Origin: Nocardia donostiensis
Lineage (GTDB): Bacteria; Actinomycetota; Actinomycetes; Mycobacteriales; Mycobacteriaceae
DNA: 64,000 bases
Direction: 5' to 3'
NCBI RefSeq assembly: GCF_002081715.1
Contig: NZ_MUKP01000015.1
Location: 58,534-122,533, forward strand
Shown: positions 8,112 through 18,083 of the stretch, piece after piece
Position numbering within the stretch: position 1 is the stretch's first letter
Layout: the number at the start of each line of letters is the position of its first letter
Notes under the pieces: model-generated
What the model was told of the DNA's origin: nothing
Database searches by the model: none
The model's input: the letters and a program-made list of their open reading frames with translations, nothing else
Program-made: the position numbers and the translations under genes

Positions 8112-8759
8112 ATGATCGCATCGACACAAACCCGACTGAAACAGCATGGTTTGGAAGTGGAATCCCTGCCCGAAGTCGAGGAAATTTTTCCTATCCAATT
8201 CCGTGAACCCATCGAGTTGGCCAGACGAACACTTGCCCTGCATGCGCTACTGGGCGTCATCTTCCACCCGCAACCAAAAGAAGTATCAGAATGGTTGAGT
8301 GCGGAGAATTTTCTGCACGAGTTGACAGATCGAGAAAGGTGGGCATTTTCAATAACCGAGTTGCCCGAAGAGGAGATGCTGTGGAAGCAAGCAGCGATGC
8401 AAACGAATCTACTGACCTGGCGAGCAGAGTCCCTGTATGTCCTGCTGTGGGCTTCAGGAGAGATTTCGAGCCTGCTCGGACCTGATGAAAGAATGGAAGG
8501 CTCACTGATCGCCGAATGCTTGCCTGCACTGGGCGAGCCCGTGCAGCCCTTCATTCAAAAAGCCGAAATGCGTCCCCGGCGGGAGATACTCGCAGAACTG
8601 CACTACTATTTCGTCCTCAATCATATTGCCGAGGAGATATATGAGCAAAGCGGAGAAAGTATCGACGGCTTGGAACCTATGGTGGTAGGAGAGCGGCTCT
8701 ACGCTTTGCATTGGATTGCCTGTGCCGGCCAGTCGAAATGGGATGCCGACGAAGAATAG
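8112..8759 (+). CDS. DUF4272 domain protein, compositionally foreign
   Basis: A 215-residue soluble acidic protein. The DUF4272 pattern is visible: ELARRTLALHALLGVIF, then SEWLSAENFLHELTDRERWAF, and the conserved WRAESLYVLLWASGEISSL. The C-terminal half (EILAELHYYFVLNHIAEEIYE, RLYALHWIACAG) also fits the family. The ATG at 8112 follows AAAGG with seven bases of spacing. Two 60-base rows that I counted inside the gene are 45% and 48% G+C, well below its neighbours, which suggests acquisition by transfer. DUF4272 has no established function; the proteins are often found as lone accessory genes or near contact-dependent toxin systems. Confidence 0.85.
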   Translation: MIASTQTRLKQHGLEVESLPEVEEIFPIQFREPIELARRTLALHALLGVIFHPQPKEVSEWLSAENFLHELTDRERWAFSITELPEEEMLWKQAAMQTNLLTWRAESLYVLLWASGEISSLLGPDERMEGSLIAECLPALGEPVQPFIQKAEMRPRREILAELHYYFVLNHIAEEIYEQSGESIDGLEPMVVGERLYALHWIACAGQSKWDADEE

Positions 8760-8849
8760 AAGACAGGAACGTCCACCCCTATAAATTTCGCACCTGAAAG
8801 GACGAATGCAACCCGCTGGGGTCACGCGCGCCTGACCGGATCGGTGGCC

Positions 8850-9620
8850 TCAGCTCGGCGTGCTGCCGAAACTGCCCTCCAGCCGGTTCCGCGAACCCGG
8901 GTGGATCAGTCGGGCCGCACTCACCAGACCGGTGGACGACCAGGTTCGCCGCCGGATCAACAGGCACGGTTCCGAACGCGGGATGCCGAGTAGTCGGCAT
9001 TCCTCGGCGTCGGCCAGGACTGCCTCGACGATATGCTCACCACGCTCCAGCGGCGCTACCTCGCTGAGGTAGGTGTTCGGGGTCAATGCGGTGAAATCCT
9101 GCTCGAGATACTCCGGTGCCTCGGCCGGGTTGACGTAGCGGTCCTCCACCTGAATCGGCACGTCATCCTCGAAATGCACGAGCAGCGAATGGAACACCTT
9201 GCCCCCCAGGGCGTTACCCAGCACCGGATGGCCGAACTCGGCCTCCTCAGCCTGGACGAACACCACTTCGGTGCGGTGCCGGTGCCCGCGCTGCTGGATC
9301 TCGTCGGCGATGTTCTTCACCTCGAACAGCGGTGACGCTGTCTTGGTCGGCGCTACGAAGGTGCCGACGCCCATCACCCGGTGCAGGACGCCCTCGGCGG
9401 TGAGGTCGCGCAGTGCCCGGTTGATCGTCATCCGGGACAGGCCCAAGGCGTTGACGAGTTGGTTCTCGGAGGGGATCTGGTCGCCTTCCTGCCACCGGCC
9501 GCCTTTGATCTGCGACGTGATCAACTGTTTGACGCGCTCGTACGCGGCGAACTCGGTACCGAGTCCGTCGTACAATGCGGTCAGTTCCGCATCGACTATT
9601 TCGATCGCCATCACCGACAT
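8850..9620 (-). CDS. hutC: HutC-type GntR transcriptional repressor of histidine utilisation
   Basis: A 256-residue GntR/HutC-family regulator. The winged helix is YERVKQLITSQIKGGRWQEGDQIPSENQLVNALGLSRMTINRALRDLTAEGVLHRVMGVGTFV (about residues 27-89). The remaining residues form a UTRA effector domain, with RTEVVFVQ, EDRYVNP and LLIRRRTWSSTGLVSAARLIHPGSRNRLEG. Family members bind urocanate as inducer. It is divergent from urocanase with a perfect palindrome between them, and the same palindrome lies before the permease-hutH operon, so it is assigned as the local hut repressor. The ATG at 9620 follows AAGGGAA. Confidence 0.92.
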   Translation of the reverse strand: MSVMAIEIVDAELTALYDGLGTEFAAYERVKQLITSQIKGGRWQEGDQIPSENQLVNALGLSRMTINRALRDLTAEGVLHRVMGVGTFVAPTKTASPLFEVKNIADEIQQRGHRHRTEVVFVQAEEAEFGHPVLGNALGGKVFHSLLVHFEDDVPIQVEDRYVNPAEAPEYLEQDFTALTPNTYLSEVAPLERGEHIVEAVLADAEECRLLGIPRSEPCLLIRRRTWSSTGLVSAARLIHPGSRNRLEGSFGSTPS

Positions 9621-9836
9621 CCGTTCCCTTGCCTCGCCGGGTTTTTACACCGACACGTATGGTCATCGCACGAGCGCCCGCGGCTGCCGGCTCGCGGCCG
9701 AGTCCCGGTCGCCCGATTCCGGGATCGCCCCGAGGATACGTGGGGTCCGATCCGCTGGTCGGCCGTCGAAGTTGCCTTCATATCACTACCTTCCGGCGGA
9801 AGTGTCGCCGCTTCCGCCAGGGATCCTTGACAGACG

Positions 9837-9850
9837 CCTGTATATACAGG
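9837..9850. promoter_or_regulatory. HutC operator upstream of hutU
   Basis: The perfect 14-bp palindrome CCTGTATATACAGG contains TGTATATACA, the core reported for HutC binding in Pseudomonas. It lies 62 bases before the hutU start, inside the hutC-hutU divergent region, so it can control both genes. Confidence 0.75.
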
Positions 9851-9911
9851 ACTATACGCCTTATTCTCGTTGTAGTGGCTCGGCACACACCCGTCTTTTC
9901 GAGGAGAACTC

Positions 9912-11591
<1,680 letters not shown>

Positions 11592-11609
11592 CCTTCCACC
11601 GGTCGCCAC

Positions 11610-11644
11610 GACCCCGGAGTTGCGTGAGGGGCAGCTCCGGGGTC
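11610..11644 (+). terminator. Transcription terminator of hutU
   Basis: An inverted repeat, GACCCCGGAGTTGC with GCAGCTCCGGGGTC and a seven-base loop, has one mismatch over 14 bp and is followed by TTTC. It starts 18 bases after the hutU stop. Confidence 0.75.
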
Positions 11645-11666
11645 TTTCATCATGTTCCCATGGAAC

Positions 11667-11702
11667 GACGCTGCCCCTGCGTTTCACAGCAGGGGCAGCG
11701 TC
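11667..11702 (-). terminator. Hairpin between convergent hutU and hutH
   Basis: A perfect 14-bp stem, GACGCTGCCCCTGC with GCAGGGGCAGCGTC and an eight-base loop, ends nine bases from the hutH stop. There is no good U tract on either side. It probably terminates hutH transcripts and insulates hutU. Confidence 0.6.
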
Positions 11703-11711
11703 GCCGGAGGT

Positions 11712-13286
11712 TCAGTCCAGCGGGCCGATGACCGACTCCGCCCCCGCCACCAGCGCGCCCGAGGCGGCTAATCGGACGGCTTTCTCGATTTCAGGAGAGA
11801 GGTGGCGGTCGGTGCCAGGACCGTCGATGTGCTCACGGAGCACGGCGCGCACGGCCGCGGTCGCCGGGGACGGTTCGAGGGGGGCGCGCAGGTCAAGGGC
11901 CCGCGCCGCGGTCAGCGCCTCGATGGCGAGAACCCGGGTGAGGCCGTCGATGGCGCGGCGGAGTTTGCGGGCCGCCGACCAGCCCATCGAGACGTGGTCC
12001 TCCTGCATGGCCGAGGACGGGATCGAGTCGACGCTGGCCGGTGCGGCGAGGCGCTTGAGTTCGGAGACGATGGCGGCCTGGGTGTACTGCGCGATCATGT
12101 GGCCGCTGTCTACGCCCGGATCGTCGGCGAGAAACGGCGGCAGCCCGTGACTGCGTGCCTTGTCCAGGAAGCGGTCGGTGCGGCGTTCGCTGATGCTGGC
12201 CAGATCCGCAACCACGATGGCGAGGAAGTCCAGCACATAGGCCACCGGGGCGCCGTGGAAATTGCCGTTCGACTCGACCCGGCCGTCCAGGGTGACGACC
12301 GGATTGTCGATCGCGCTCGCCAACTCCCAGCCCGCCACCCGCTCGGCGTGTGCGAGTGTGTCCCGCGCACCGCCCGCGACCTGCGGCGCGCACCGCAACG
12401 AGTAGGCGTCCTGCACGAGGGTGCAATCCGGGGTGGCGTGACTGGCCACGATGGCCGAACCGGCCAGCAGACGTGTCATATTCGCTGCCGCTGTGCCCTG
12501 GCCGGGATGCGGACGCAACGTCTGCAGGTCGGGTGCGAAGACCTTGTCGGTGCCGAGCAGCCCCTCCACGCTCATCGCCGCGGTCACATCAGCCAGCCGG
12601 AGCAGCCCCCGCAGGTCATGGCAGGCCAGCACCAGCATGCCGAGCATGCCGTCGGTGCCGTTGATCAGGGCCAGTCCCTCTTTTTCCTCCAGTTCGACCG
12701 GCTCGATGCCCGCCGCCGACAGTGCGTGCGCGGCCGGCACGAGTTCACCGTCGGCATCGCGCACCGTGCCTTCACCGAGCAGCGCCAGGGCCACATGCGC
12801 CAACGGGGCCAGATCGCCCGAGCATCCCAGGCTGCCGTATTCGTGCACCACCGGCGTGATCCCCGCGGACAGCAGCGCCGCGTAGGTCTGCGCGACCACC
12901 GGCCGCACCCCGGTCCGGCCGGTGGCCAGTGTGGACAACCGCAGCAGCATCAGCGCGCGGACCACCTCGCGCTCGACCTCGGGGCCGGAACCGGCCGCAT
13001 GGGATCGCACCAGGCTGCGCTGCAATTGCTTACGCAATGCCAAGGGAATGTGGCGGACCGCGAGCGCACCGAAACCGGTCGACACGCCGTAGACGGGCTT
13101 CGGGTCCGCGGCCAGCGCCTCGATGCGTTTGCGGCTGTCCCCGATGGCGGCCAGCGATTCCTCCGACAACCGCACCGGGGCGCCGTACCGGGCCACGCGC
13201 ACCACGTCTTCCGGAGTCACCGCACCGGTTCCGACTTCGACAGGTTCGGTGGTGGCCGTTGCGTTTCGCACGGCGTCGCTGCTCAC
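11712..13286 (-). CDS. hutH: Histidine ammonia-lyase
   Basis: This 524-residue enzyme deaminates L-histidine to urocanate. The family is clear from YGVSTGFGALAV, GSLGCSGDLAPLAHVAL, LINGTDGMLGML, and SSAMQEDHVSMGWSAARKLRRAI. The electrophilic MIO cofactor forms from three residues, usually Ala-Ser-Gly; here they are Cys155-Ser156-Gly157. I recall a CSG variant in other actinobacterial enzymes, so activity is still expected. The GTG at 13286 follows GGAGAAG; the frame extends far upstream into the permease region and must be trimmed. It is 41 bases downstream of the permease gene and is probably cotranscribed with it under HutC. Confidence 0.96.
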   Translation of the reverse strand: MSSDAVRNATATTEPVEVGTGAVTPEDVVRVARYGAPVRLSEESLAAIGDSRKRIEALAADPKPVYGVSTGFGALAVRHIPLALRKQLQRSLVRSHAAGSGPEVEREVVRALMLLRLSTLATGRTGVRPVVAQTYAALLSAGITPVVHEYGSLGCSGDLAPLAHVALALLGEGTVRDADGELVPAAHALSAAGIEPVELEEKEGLALINGTDGMLGMLVLACHDLRGLLRLADVTAAMSVEGLLGTDKVFAPDLQTLRPHPGQGTAAANMTRLLAGSAIVASHATPDCTLVQDAYSLRCAPQVAGGARDTLAHAERVAGWELASAIDNPVVTLDGRVESNGNFHGAPVAYVLDFLAIVVADLASISERRTDRFLDKARSHGLPPFLADDPGVDSGHMIAQYTQAAIVSELKRLAAPASVDSIPSSAMQEDHVSMGWSAARKLRRAIDGLTRVLAIEALTAARALDLRAPLEPSPATAAVRAVLREHIDGPGTDRHLSPEIEKAVRLAASGALVAGAESVIGPLD

Positions 13287-13327
13287 AGTTTCTTCTCCAT
13301 TCCGTAGCAGGGATAGGACAACGAATT

Positions 13328-14731
13328 TCAGGCGGGATCGGCGGCGCGCAGGTTCGTCACCTCGTCCGGCTCGATGCGGCCCGGGCGCACCCACTGCCGG
13401 TAGGCGAGGAACAGCAGCGCCAGCCACACCGCACCGACGACCAAGGCGACCCGGCTGTCGGCGTCGAAGGCGATCACCACGATCACGAAAACCAGGAATC
13501 CGATGGTGATCAGCTGCCCGTATGGCCAGAACGGCACCGGGAACTTCAGGGCAGCGGTCTCGGCCGCATTCATGCTCCGGCGCGAACGGTAGTGCGACAA
13601 CAGGATCATCAACCAGACGAAGATGGTCGCGAAGGTGGCGATCGAAGCGATGATCAGGAAGACCTTGTCCGGAATCAGGTAGTTCAGCAGTACGCCCACC
13701 AGCAGAGTGATGGTCATGATGACGACGGTCATCCACGGCACCCCGTTGCGCGACACCTGCCGCATCACCGCGGGCGCCTGACCGCGCTGGGCCATGCCGT
13801 ACATCATCCGGCCTGCGCCGAAGATATCGCTGTTGATCGCCGACAGCGCCGCGGTGATCACCACGATGTTGAGCACTGTCGCAGCCGGCCCGATGCCGAG
13901 GGCCTGGAAGATCTGCACGAACGGGCTGCCCGCGGAGCCGATGCTCTGCCATGGGTTGATCGCCATGATCACGGCCAGGGTCAGGACGTAGAACAAGATG
14001 ATGCGGACCGGAACGGTATTGATCGCGCGCGGGATGGTTCGCTCCGGTTTCTCGGCTTCACCAGCGGTGATCCCGATGATCTCGGTGCCGCCGAAGGCGA
14101 ACATCACGATCGCGAAGCAGGCGACGAACCCACCGGTGCCGTTGGGGAAGAAGCCGCCGCCGTCCCATAGGTTGGTGAGTCCGGTGCTGGTGTCGTGGAC
14201 CCCGAATCCGAAGATCAGGATCGCGATGCCGCCTACGATCATCGCCAGGATCGCGACGATCTTGACCAGGCTGAACCAGAACTCGATCTCACCGAACACC
14301 TTGACATGCAGCAGGTTGATCGCACCGATGAAGAAGATGATCGACAGCACCCAGATCCACCTGGGCACATCCGGAAACCATAATCCCATGTACACCCCGA
14401 ATGCGGTGACATCGGCCAAGCAGACGACGACCATCTCGAAGGTGTAGGTCCATCCGGTCATGAATCCGGCCAGTGGCCCGAGGTGTTTGCTTGCGTACTC
14501 GCCGAACGACCCGGAGACCGGATCGCTCACCGCCATCTCCCCGAGCGCCCGCAACACGACGTAGATAGCGGCGCCGCCGATCAGATAGGCCAGCAGTACC
14601 GAGGGCCCGGCCTGGTTGATGGCTTCCGCCGACCCGTAGAACAGACCGGTTCCGATCGCCGATCCGAGTGCGATGAAGCGGATGTGGCGGGCGGTGAGTC
14701 CCCGCGTCAGCACGTCGGCGGTCTTGTTCAC
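13328..14731 (-). CDS. APC-family amino acid permease, probable histidine transporter
   Basis: A 467-residue inner-membrane transporter with about twelve hydrophobic helices. The AAT/APC signature is near the N-terminus: [42 protein letters not shown], followed by [20 protein letters not shown]. The consensus helix 8 loop [17 protein letters not shown] is present. The GTG at 14731 was chosen over the ATG at 14788 because GGGAG precedes it and the extra residues are not family-like. It forms an operon with hutH and has a HutC operator 94 bases upstream, so histidine is the likely substrate. That is inference from context; relatives such as ProY carry proline. Confidence 0.93.
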   Translation of the reverse strand: MNKTADVLTRGLTARHIRFIALGSAIGTGLFYGSAEAINQAGPSVLLAYLIGGAAIYVVLRALGEMAVSDPVSGSFGEYASKHLGPLAGFMTGWTYTFEMVVVCLADVTAFGVYMGLWFPDVPRWIWVLSIIFFIGAINLLHVKVFGEIEFWFSLVKIVAILAMIVGGIAILIFGFGVHDTSTGLTNLWDGGGFFPNGTGGFVACFAIVMFAFGGTEIIGITAGEAEKPERTIPRAINTVPVRIILFYVLTLAVIMAINPWQSIGSAGSPFVQIFQALGIGPAATVLNIVVITAALSAINSDIFGAGRMMYGMAQRGQAPAVMRQVSRNGVPWMTVVIMTITLLVGVLLNYLIPDKVFLIIASIATFATIFVWLMILLSHYRSRRSMNAAETAALKFPVPFWPYGQLITIGFLVFVIVVIAFDADSRVALVVGAVWLALLFLAYRQWVRPGRIEPDEVTNLRAADPA

Positions 14732-14824
14732 ACCATTCTCCCGGGTTCTCCATGGGCAGCGATCGAGCAGATGCGGGCGACGAGCCATGTTGTGTGCCCA
14801 GTCACAGCGCCCTACATGTATAAT

Positions 14825-14838
14825 CCTGTCTATACAGG
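14825..14838. promoter_or_regulatory. HutC operator upstream of the permease-hutH operon
   Basis: CCTGTCTATACAGG differs by one base from the palindrome in the hutC-hutU region (9837-9850). The spacing to the permease start is about 94 bases. A recurrence this exact at the second hut promoter supports a local HutC regulon. Confidence 0.75.
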
Positions 14839-14985
14839 AATGTCAAGCATTCCCGGCTTCGCCACTCTGGCGGTTCGATCCGCTCTGGGCAAATTCTGCG
14901 ATCCGCGTCATAGCCAGGTGGTGTCGACTACTGCATCCAGGCCGCCACCGCAGGTGGCGCGCGGGCAGTGCGCCACACGATGCGA

Positions 14986-15731
14986 TTACGCGTGGTACCC
15001 GTCGGTTCCGGCTCGGGTCATGACGATATTCGGCACAACCGCTCGGGAGGACAACCGCAGTAGCGTATCGATGATCTCGACGACGTCGTTCACCGTGAGC
15101 ATCTGCTCAGGCGGGATCCGATCGTGGATCCAGGCGCTCATCTCGGTGTCGACGTAGCCGGGGGAGATCGCCGTGGCGGTGACGCCGTTACCGGATTCTT
15201 CAGCGTTGAGGGTTGAGATCAGGGAGATGAGCGCTGCTTTTGCAGCGCCGTATACTGCGAGCCCGGCCTCGGAGTACACCCCGGTGATCGAAGCCAACGC
15301 GATCACCCTTGCACCACGAACACGGTCGGCCGCAGCAGCGGCACGCAGCATGGGTAACGCGCCTTGGATGAGTTGCATAGGGGCCCGCAGGTTCACAGCG
15401 AGAGTTTTGTCGAAGCGGCGTATCGACGAGTCCGCAAGCGCCCCGCTGTGCCCACCCCGGCGTTGAGAATCAGCGTCGACAGGGTCCCGTATCGATCGGC
15501 GTGCTGCTCGAGTAACCGCTCGATGTCGCTGCTGTCGGACATATCGGCGACGACCGGGGTGACCTCCGTGGCACCAGCGGCGCGTAGCTCAGCGGCCACC
15601 ACGTCCAGCCGCGCGGCGTCGCGCGCAGTGATGGTGAGCGAGAACCCTTGCTGGGCAAGCCTAGTGGCGACACCAAGGCCGATGCCCCGGGATGCGCCGC
15701 TGATCAGCGCGGACTTTACGTTTCCGGTCAC
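14986..15731 (-). pseudogene. Short-chain dehydrogenase/reductase, frameshifted
   Basis: A classical SDR of about 248 residues is split in two frames. The first part (15731-15393) has the cofactor motif SGASRGIGLG, then LILNAGVGTAG, and ends in unrelated residues. The second part has VNLRAPMQLIQGALPML, the catalytic Ser in IALASITGVYSEAG, and YGAAK (YxxxK). One extra G in the GGGG run (plus strand 15441-15444) would join them as TAGALADSSIRRFDKTLAVNLRA. The ATG overlaps the kinase-like gene stop by four bases (ATGA), so it is the third gene of a coupled operon. Decay or a homopolymer base-call error are both possible. Confidence 0.85.
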
Positions 15732-16750
15732 TGTCGGTCTCCGTTCAGTGCGCGTAGGCCGGCCGCCATGAATTCGGGTGTCGCCTCGGCCGCCCGTTCG
15801 GCGGCGGAGCCTGCATCCGAGCCGCGGAGTGCTCGGTAGCTGATGCCCTCGCCGATGATGCCGAGCTTGAAGTTGGCCAGCGCGAGGTAGAAGCCCCAGT
15901 TTCCGAGGTCACGCCCAGATACGGTGGCGTAGGTCTGGGCAAGATCGTCGGACGTGGGCAGCCGATCGCTCGTCCATGCAGCGCGCGAACCGAGCACCAG
16001 ATCGAACACCGGCGCCCGGTACACACACATCAGGGCGACATCGGTGAGGGGATCACCGAGGGCGGACAACTCCCAGTCGACAACAGCGCACACCCGGCCC
16101 GGATCGGCAGGATCGAGGATCGTGTTGTCTATCCGGAAGTCACCGTGCACGATCGAGGCGGCCGAATCGGCCGGTACCGCGCTCGATAACGCGGTGTACA
16201 GCCGTTCTACGTCGGGAAGATCGCGAGTCTTGACCCGTTGCCATTGCGAGGCCCACAGGTCCACCTGACGTGCTACGAATCCTACCGGCCGCCCGAAGTT
16301 TCCCAGGCCGACCTGCTGCGGGTTCACCGCATGCAGTTCCGCGAGCACCCGGACCAGCTCGGCCACGCTCGCGGTCACCTGTTGATCGGTGAGCGTGTCG
16401 AGGTCGTCTTGGTCACGAATAACGATCCCGTCGACGTATTCGACGACAGTCATCGGCGCACCGAGCGCGGCACCGTCCGGATCGAAGGCGATCGTTTTCG
16501 CAACCGGTACCGCCGAGCCGTGCAGCGCGCTGGTGACAGTGAACTCACGCGCCATATCGTGCGCCGAGGGCGTGAGGCCGGCAACGGGCGGGCGGCGAAC
16601 CACCCATCTCGACGTGTCGTCGCGGGCGGCGAAGGTCAAGTTCGATCGCCCCCCGCTGAGCAACTCCACCCGCAACTCGCCGTTTACGTCGACGCCTCGT
16701 TCCCGCAGGAATCGCTCCAGCGCAACGGCATCCATGCCCGGCAAGCTCAT
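15728..16750 (-). CDS. APH-like phosphotransferase of the ACAD10/11-associated type
   Basis: A 340-residue aminoglycoside-phosphotransferase-fold protein. It shows GGRSNLTFAARDDTSRWVVRRPP at the nucleotide loop, the catalytic Brenner motif VHGDFRIDNTILDP, and the metal-binding VVDWELSALGDPLTDVALM. This subfamily accompanies acyl-CoA dehydrogenases and is fused to one in animal ACAD10/11, where it acts as a kinase on 4-hydroxyacyl-CoA. It overlaps the acyl-CoA dehydrogenase stop by ATGA, and its own stop overlaps the SDR start by ATGA, so the three are translationally coupled. The ATG at 16750 is set by that overlap. A role in hydroxy-acid or short fatty acid catabolism is inferred; antibiotic resistance is unlikely. 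Confidence 0.88.
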   Translation of the reverse strand: MSLPGMDAVALERFLRERGVDVNGELRVELLSGGRSNLTFAARDDTSRWVVRRPPVAGLTPSAHDMAREFTVTSALHGSAVPVAKTIAFDPDGAALGAPMTVVEYVDGIVIRDQDDLDTLTDQQVTASVAELVRVLAELHAVNPQQVGLGNFGRPVGFVARQVDLWASQWQRVKTRDLPDVERLYTALSSAVPADSAASIVHGDFRIDNTILDPADPGRVCAVVDWELSALGDPLTDVALMCVYRAPVFDLVLGSRAAWTSDRLPTSDDLAQTYATVSGRDLGNWGFYLALANFKLGIIGEGISYRALRGSDAGSAAERAAEATPEFMAAGLRALNGDRQ

Positions 16751-17955
16751 GCGCTGCCTCGCCGGGCCCGCTTGGCCGCGCCCACTGCGCGTTTCGCGAT
16801 AGCCCACCGGTGTACCTCGGAAGGCCCGTCGTAGATCCGGAACGGCCGGACCTCGCGTGACAACCGGGCCAGTGGCAGGTCGCCGGATACTCCGAGACCT
16901 CCGCACATCTGCACGCTCCGGTCGACGATCCGGAAGATCGCCTCGGCGGCAAAGGTCTTCGCGATCGAGGTCGCGTTCCCGGCAGGTTCTCCGCGATCGA
17001 GTTCCCAGCAGGCCCGAGTCAGCAGTGCACGGGTGGCTGCGATGTCGATCTCGTTATCGGCGACCATCTTCTGCACCATGCCGAGATCACCCAGACGTGA
17101 GCCGAATCCTTGCCGCTCGGCCACGTGCGCAACGGCCACGTCGTGCGCCCGGCGCGCGGCACCCAGCCAGCGCATCACGTGCGTCATGCGTGCGGGGCCG
17201 AGGCGCACCTGTGCGTACTCGAAGCCGCGGTCGACCTCACCCAGCACCGCCGAATCCGGCACCAGCAGATCGTCGAAGAACACCTCGCAGTGCCCGCCGA
17301 TCATCGACCTGTCCAGTGTGTCGAGATGGCGTCCTACCCGGATTCCGGGGCTGTCGGCGGGTGCGAGGAACATCGTCGCACCGCCCCGCTGCCCGGGCTC
17401 ACCGGAGGTGCGGGCCATGATGATGAAGAAACTTGCGCCGTCGGCGCCGGTGATGAACCACTTGTGGCCGCTGATCCGCCAACCGCCTGCAGCACGGACC
17501 GCGCGAGTGGCCAGCGCCGAGGGGTCCGAACCTGCGCCGGGCGCAGGTTCGGTCATCGCGAAGGCCGACCGAACCGTGCCACGTGCGAGTGGCTCGAGAA
17601 ACCGCTGTTTCTGCTCCGGATCCGCGATGTGAGCGAGCATGTGCACATTGCCCTCATCCGGCGCGGCGATATTCAGAGCCGTCGGACCGAACAGTGAGTA
17701 CCCGGCCTCTTCGAATACCGGCGCCCGGTCCGACATCCCCAGCCCGTACCCGCCGTACTCGACCGGAGCATGCGGTGCGAATACTCCCGCGTCCTTGGCG
17801 GCCTGCTGCAGCTCGGCCCGCAACGTATCGCCACCGGCCGCGGAGATGTCGCCGTCGTGCGCATCTTCCACCGGCAACACCGCCTCGCGAACGAAACTGC
17901 GGGTGCGTTCGACGAGGCGTTGCACATCGGGGGGATAGGACAGATCGATCGTCAT
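16747..17955 (-). CDS. Acyl-CoA dehydrogenase (ACAD11/FadE-like)
   Basis: A 402-residue FAD-dependent acyl-CoA dehydrogenase. Visible family elements are the FAD/substrate segments AFAMTEPAPGAGSDPSA and GHKWFITGADGASFFIIM, QMCGGLGVSGDLPLARLSREVRPFRIYDGPSEVHRWAIAKRAVG near the C-terminus. The catalytic base position is Asp in YDGPSE, not the Glu of YEGT, as in ACAD10/11-type enzymes. It is first in an operon with an APH-like kinase and an SDR. This pairing resembles the kinase plus dehydrogenase used for 4-hydroxyacyl-CoA breakdown in ACAD11 and in Pseudomonas levulinate catabolism. The divergent XRE-TetR regulator probably controls it. Confidence 0.93.
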   Translation of the reverse strand: MTIDLSYPPDVQRLVERTRSFVREAVLPVEDAHDGDISAAGGDTLRAELQQAAKDAGVFAPHAPVEYGGYGLGMSDRAPVFEEAGYSLFGPTALNIAAPDEGNVHMLAHIADPEQKQRFLEPLARGTVRSAFAMTEPAPGAGSDPSALATRAVRAAGGWRISGHKWFITGADGASFFIIMARTSGEPGQRGGATMFLAPADSPGIRVGRHLDTLDRSMIGGHCEVFFDDLLVPDSAVLGEVDRGFEYAQVRLGPARMTHVMRWLGAARRAHDVAVAHVAERQGFGSRLGDLGMVQKMVADNEIDIAATRALLTRACWELDRGEPAGNATSIAKTFAAEAIFRIVDRSVQMCGGLGVSGDLPLARLSREVRPFRIYDGPSEVHRWAIAKRAVGAAKRARRGSA

Positions 17956-17978
17956 GAACCCACTCCTAGCTATTCACG

Positions 17979-17996
17979 ACCGAACGCTCGCTCGGT
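17979..17996. promoter_or_regulatory. Putative TetR-type operator before the acyl-CoA dehydrogenase operon
   Basis: The imperfect palindrome ACCGAACGCTCGCTCGGT has ACCGA/TCGGT outer arms and lies 24 bases upstream of the dehydrogenase start. It fits the size of a TetR-type site and may be recognised by the TetR half of the divergent regulator. Confidence 0.5.
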
Positions 17997-18064
17997 TAAA
18001 GATCTCTTGAACGATGTCATGATCACGGCAAGGGTGTCAATTGGGGTTCGAAAGGCGGCGTATC

Positions 18065-18081
18065 GTTCAGATATTCTGAAC
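18065..18081. promoter_or_regulatory. Putative XRE-type operator abutting the XRE-TetR regulator start
   Basis: GTTCAGATATTCTGAAC has perfect 7-bp arms around TAT and ends two bases before the ATG at 18084. Its position at the translation start suggests autorepression, and a very short leader or leaderless message. Confidence 0.55.
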
Positions 18082-18083
18082 AT

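Noticed and set aside
7553..8554. 333-codon minus-strand frame across the DUF4272 gene
   Set aside because: Low-complexity Ser/Arg-rich translation overlapping a clear plus-strand gene; no motif or ribosome site.
11802..13307. 501-codon plus-strand frame opposite hutH
   Set aside because: Antisense of histidine ammonia-lyase; codon-position GC bias creates the open frame.
15728..16750. Aminoglycoside resistance by the APH-like protein
   Set aside because: Its operon with an acyl-CoA dehydrogenase and SDR, and its ACAD10/11-type motifs, point to acyl-CoA metabolism.
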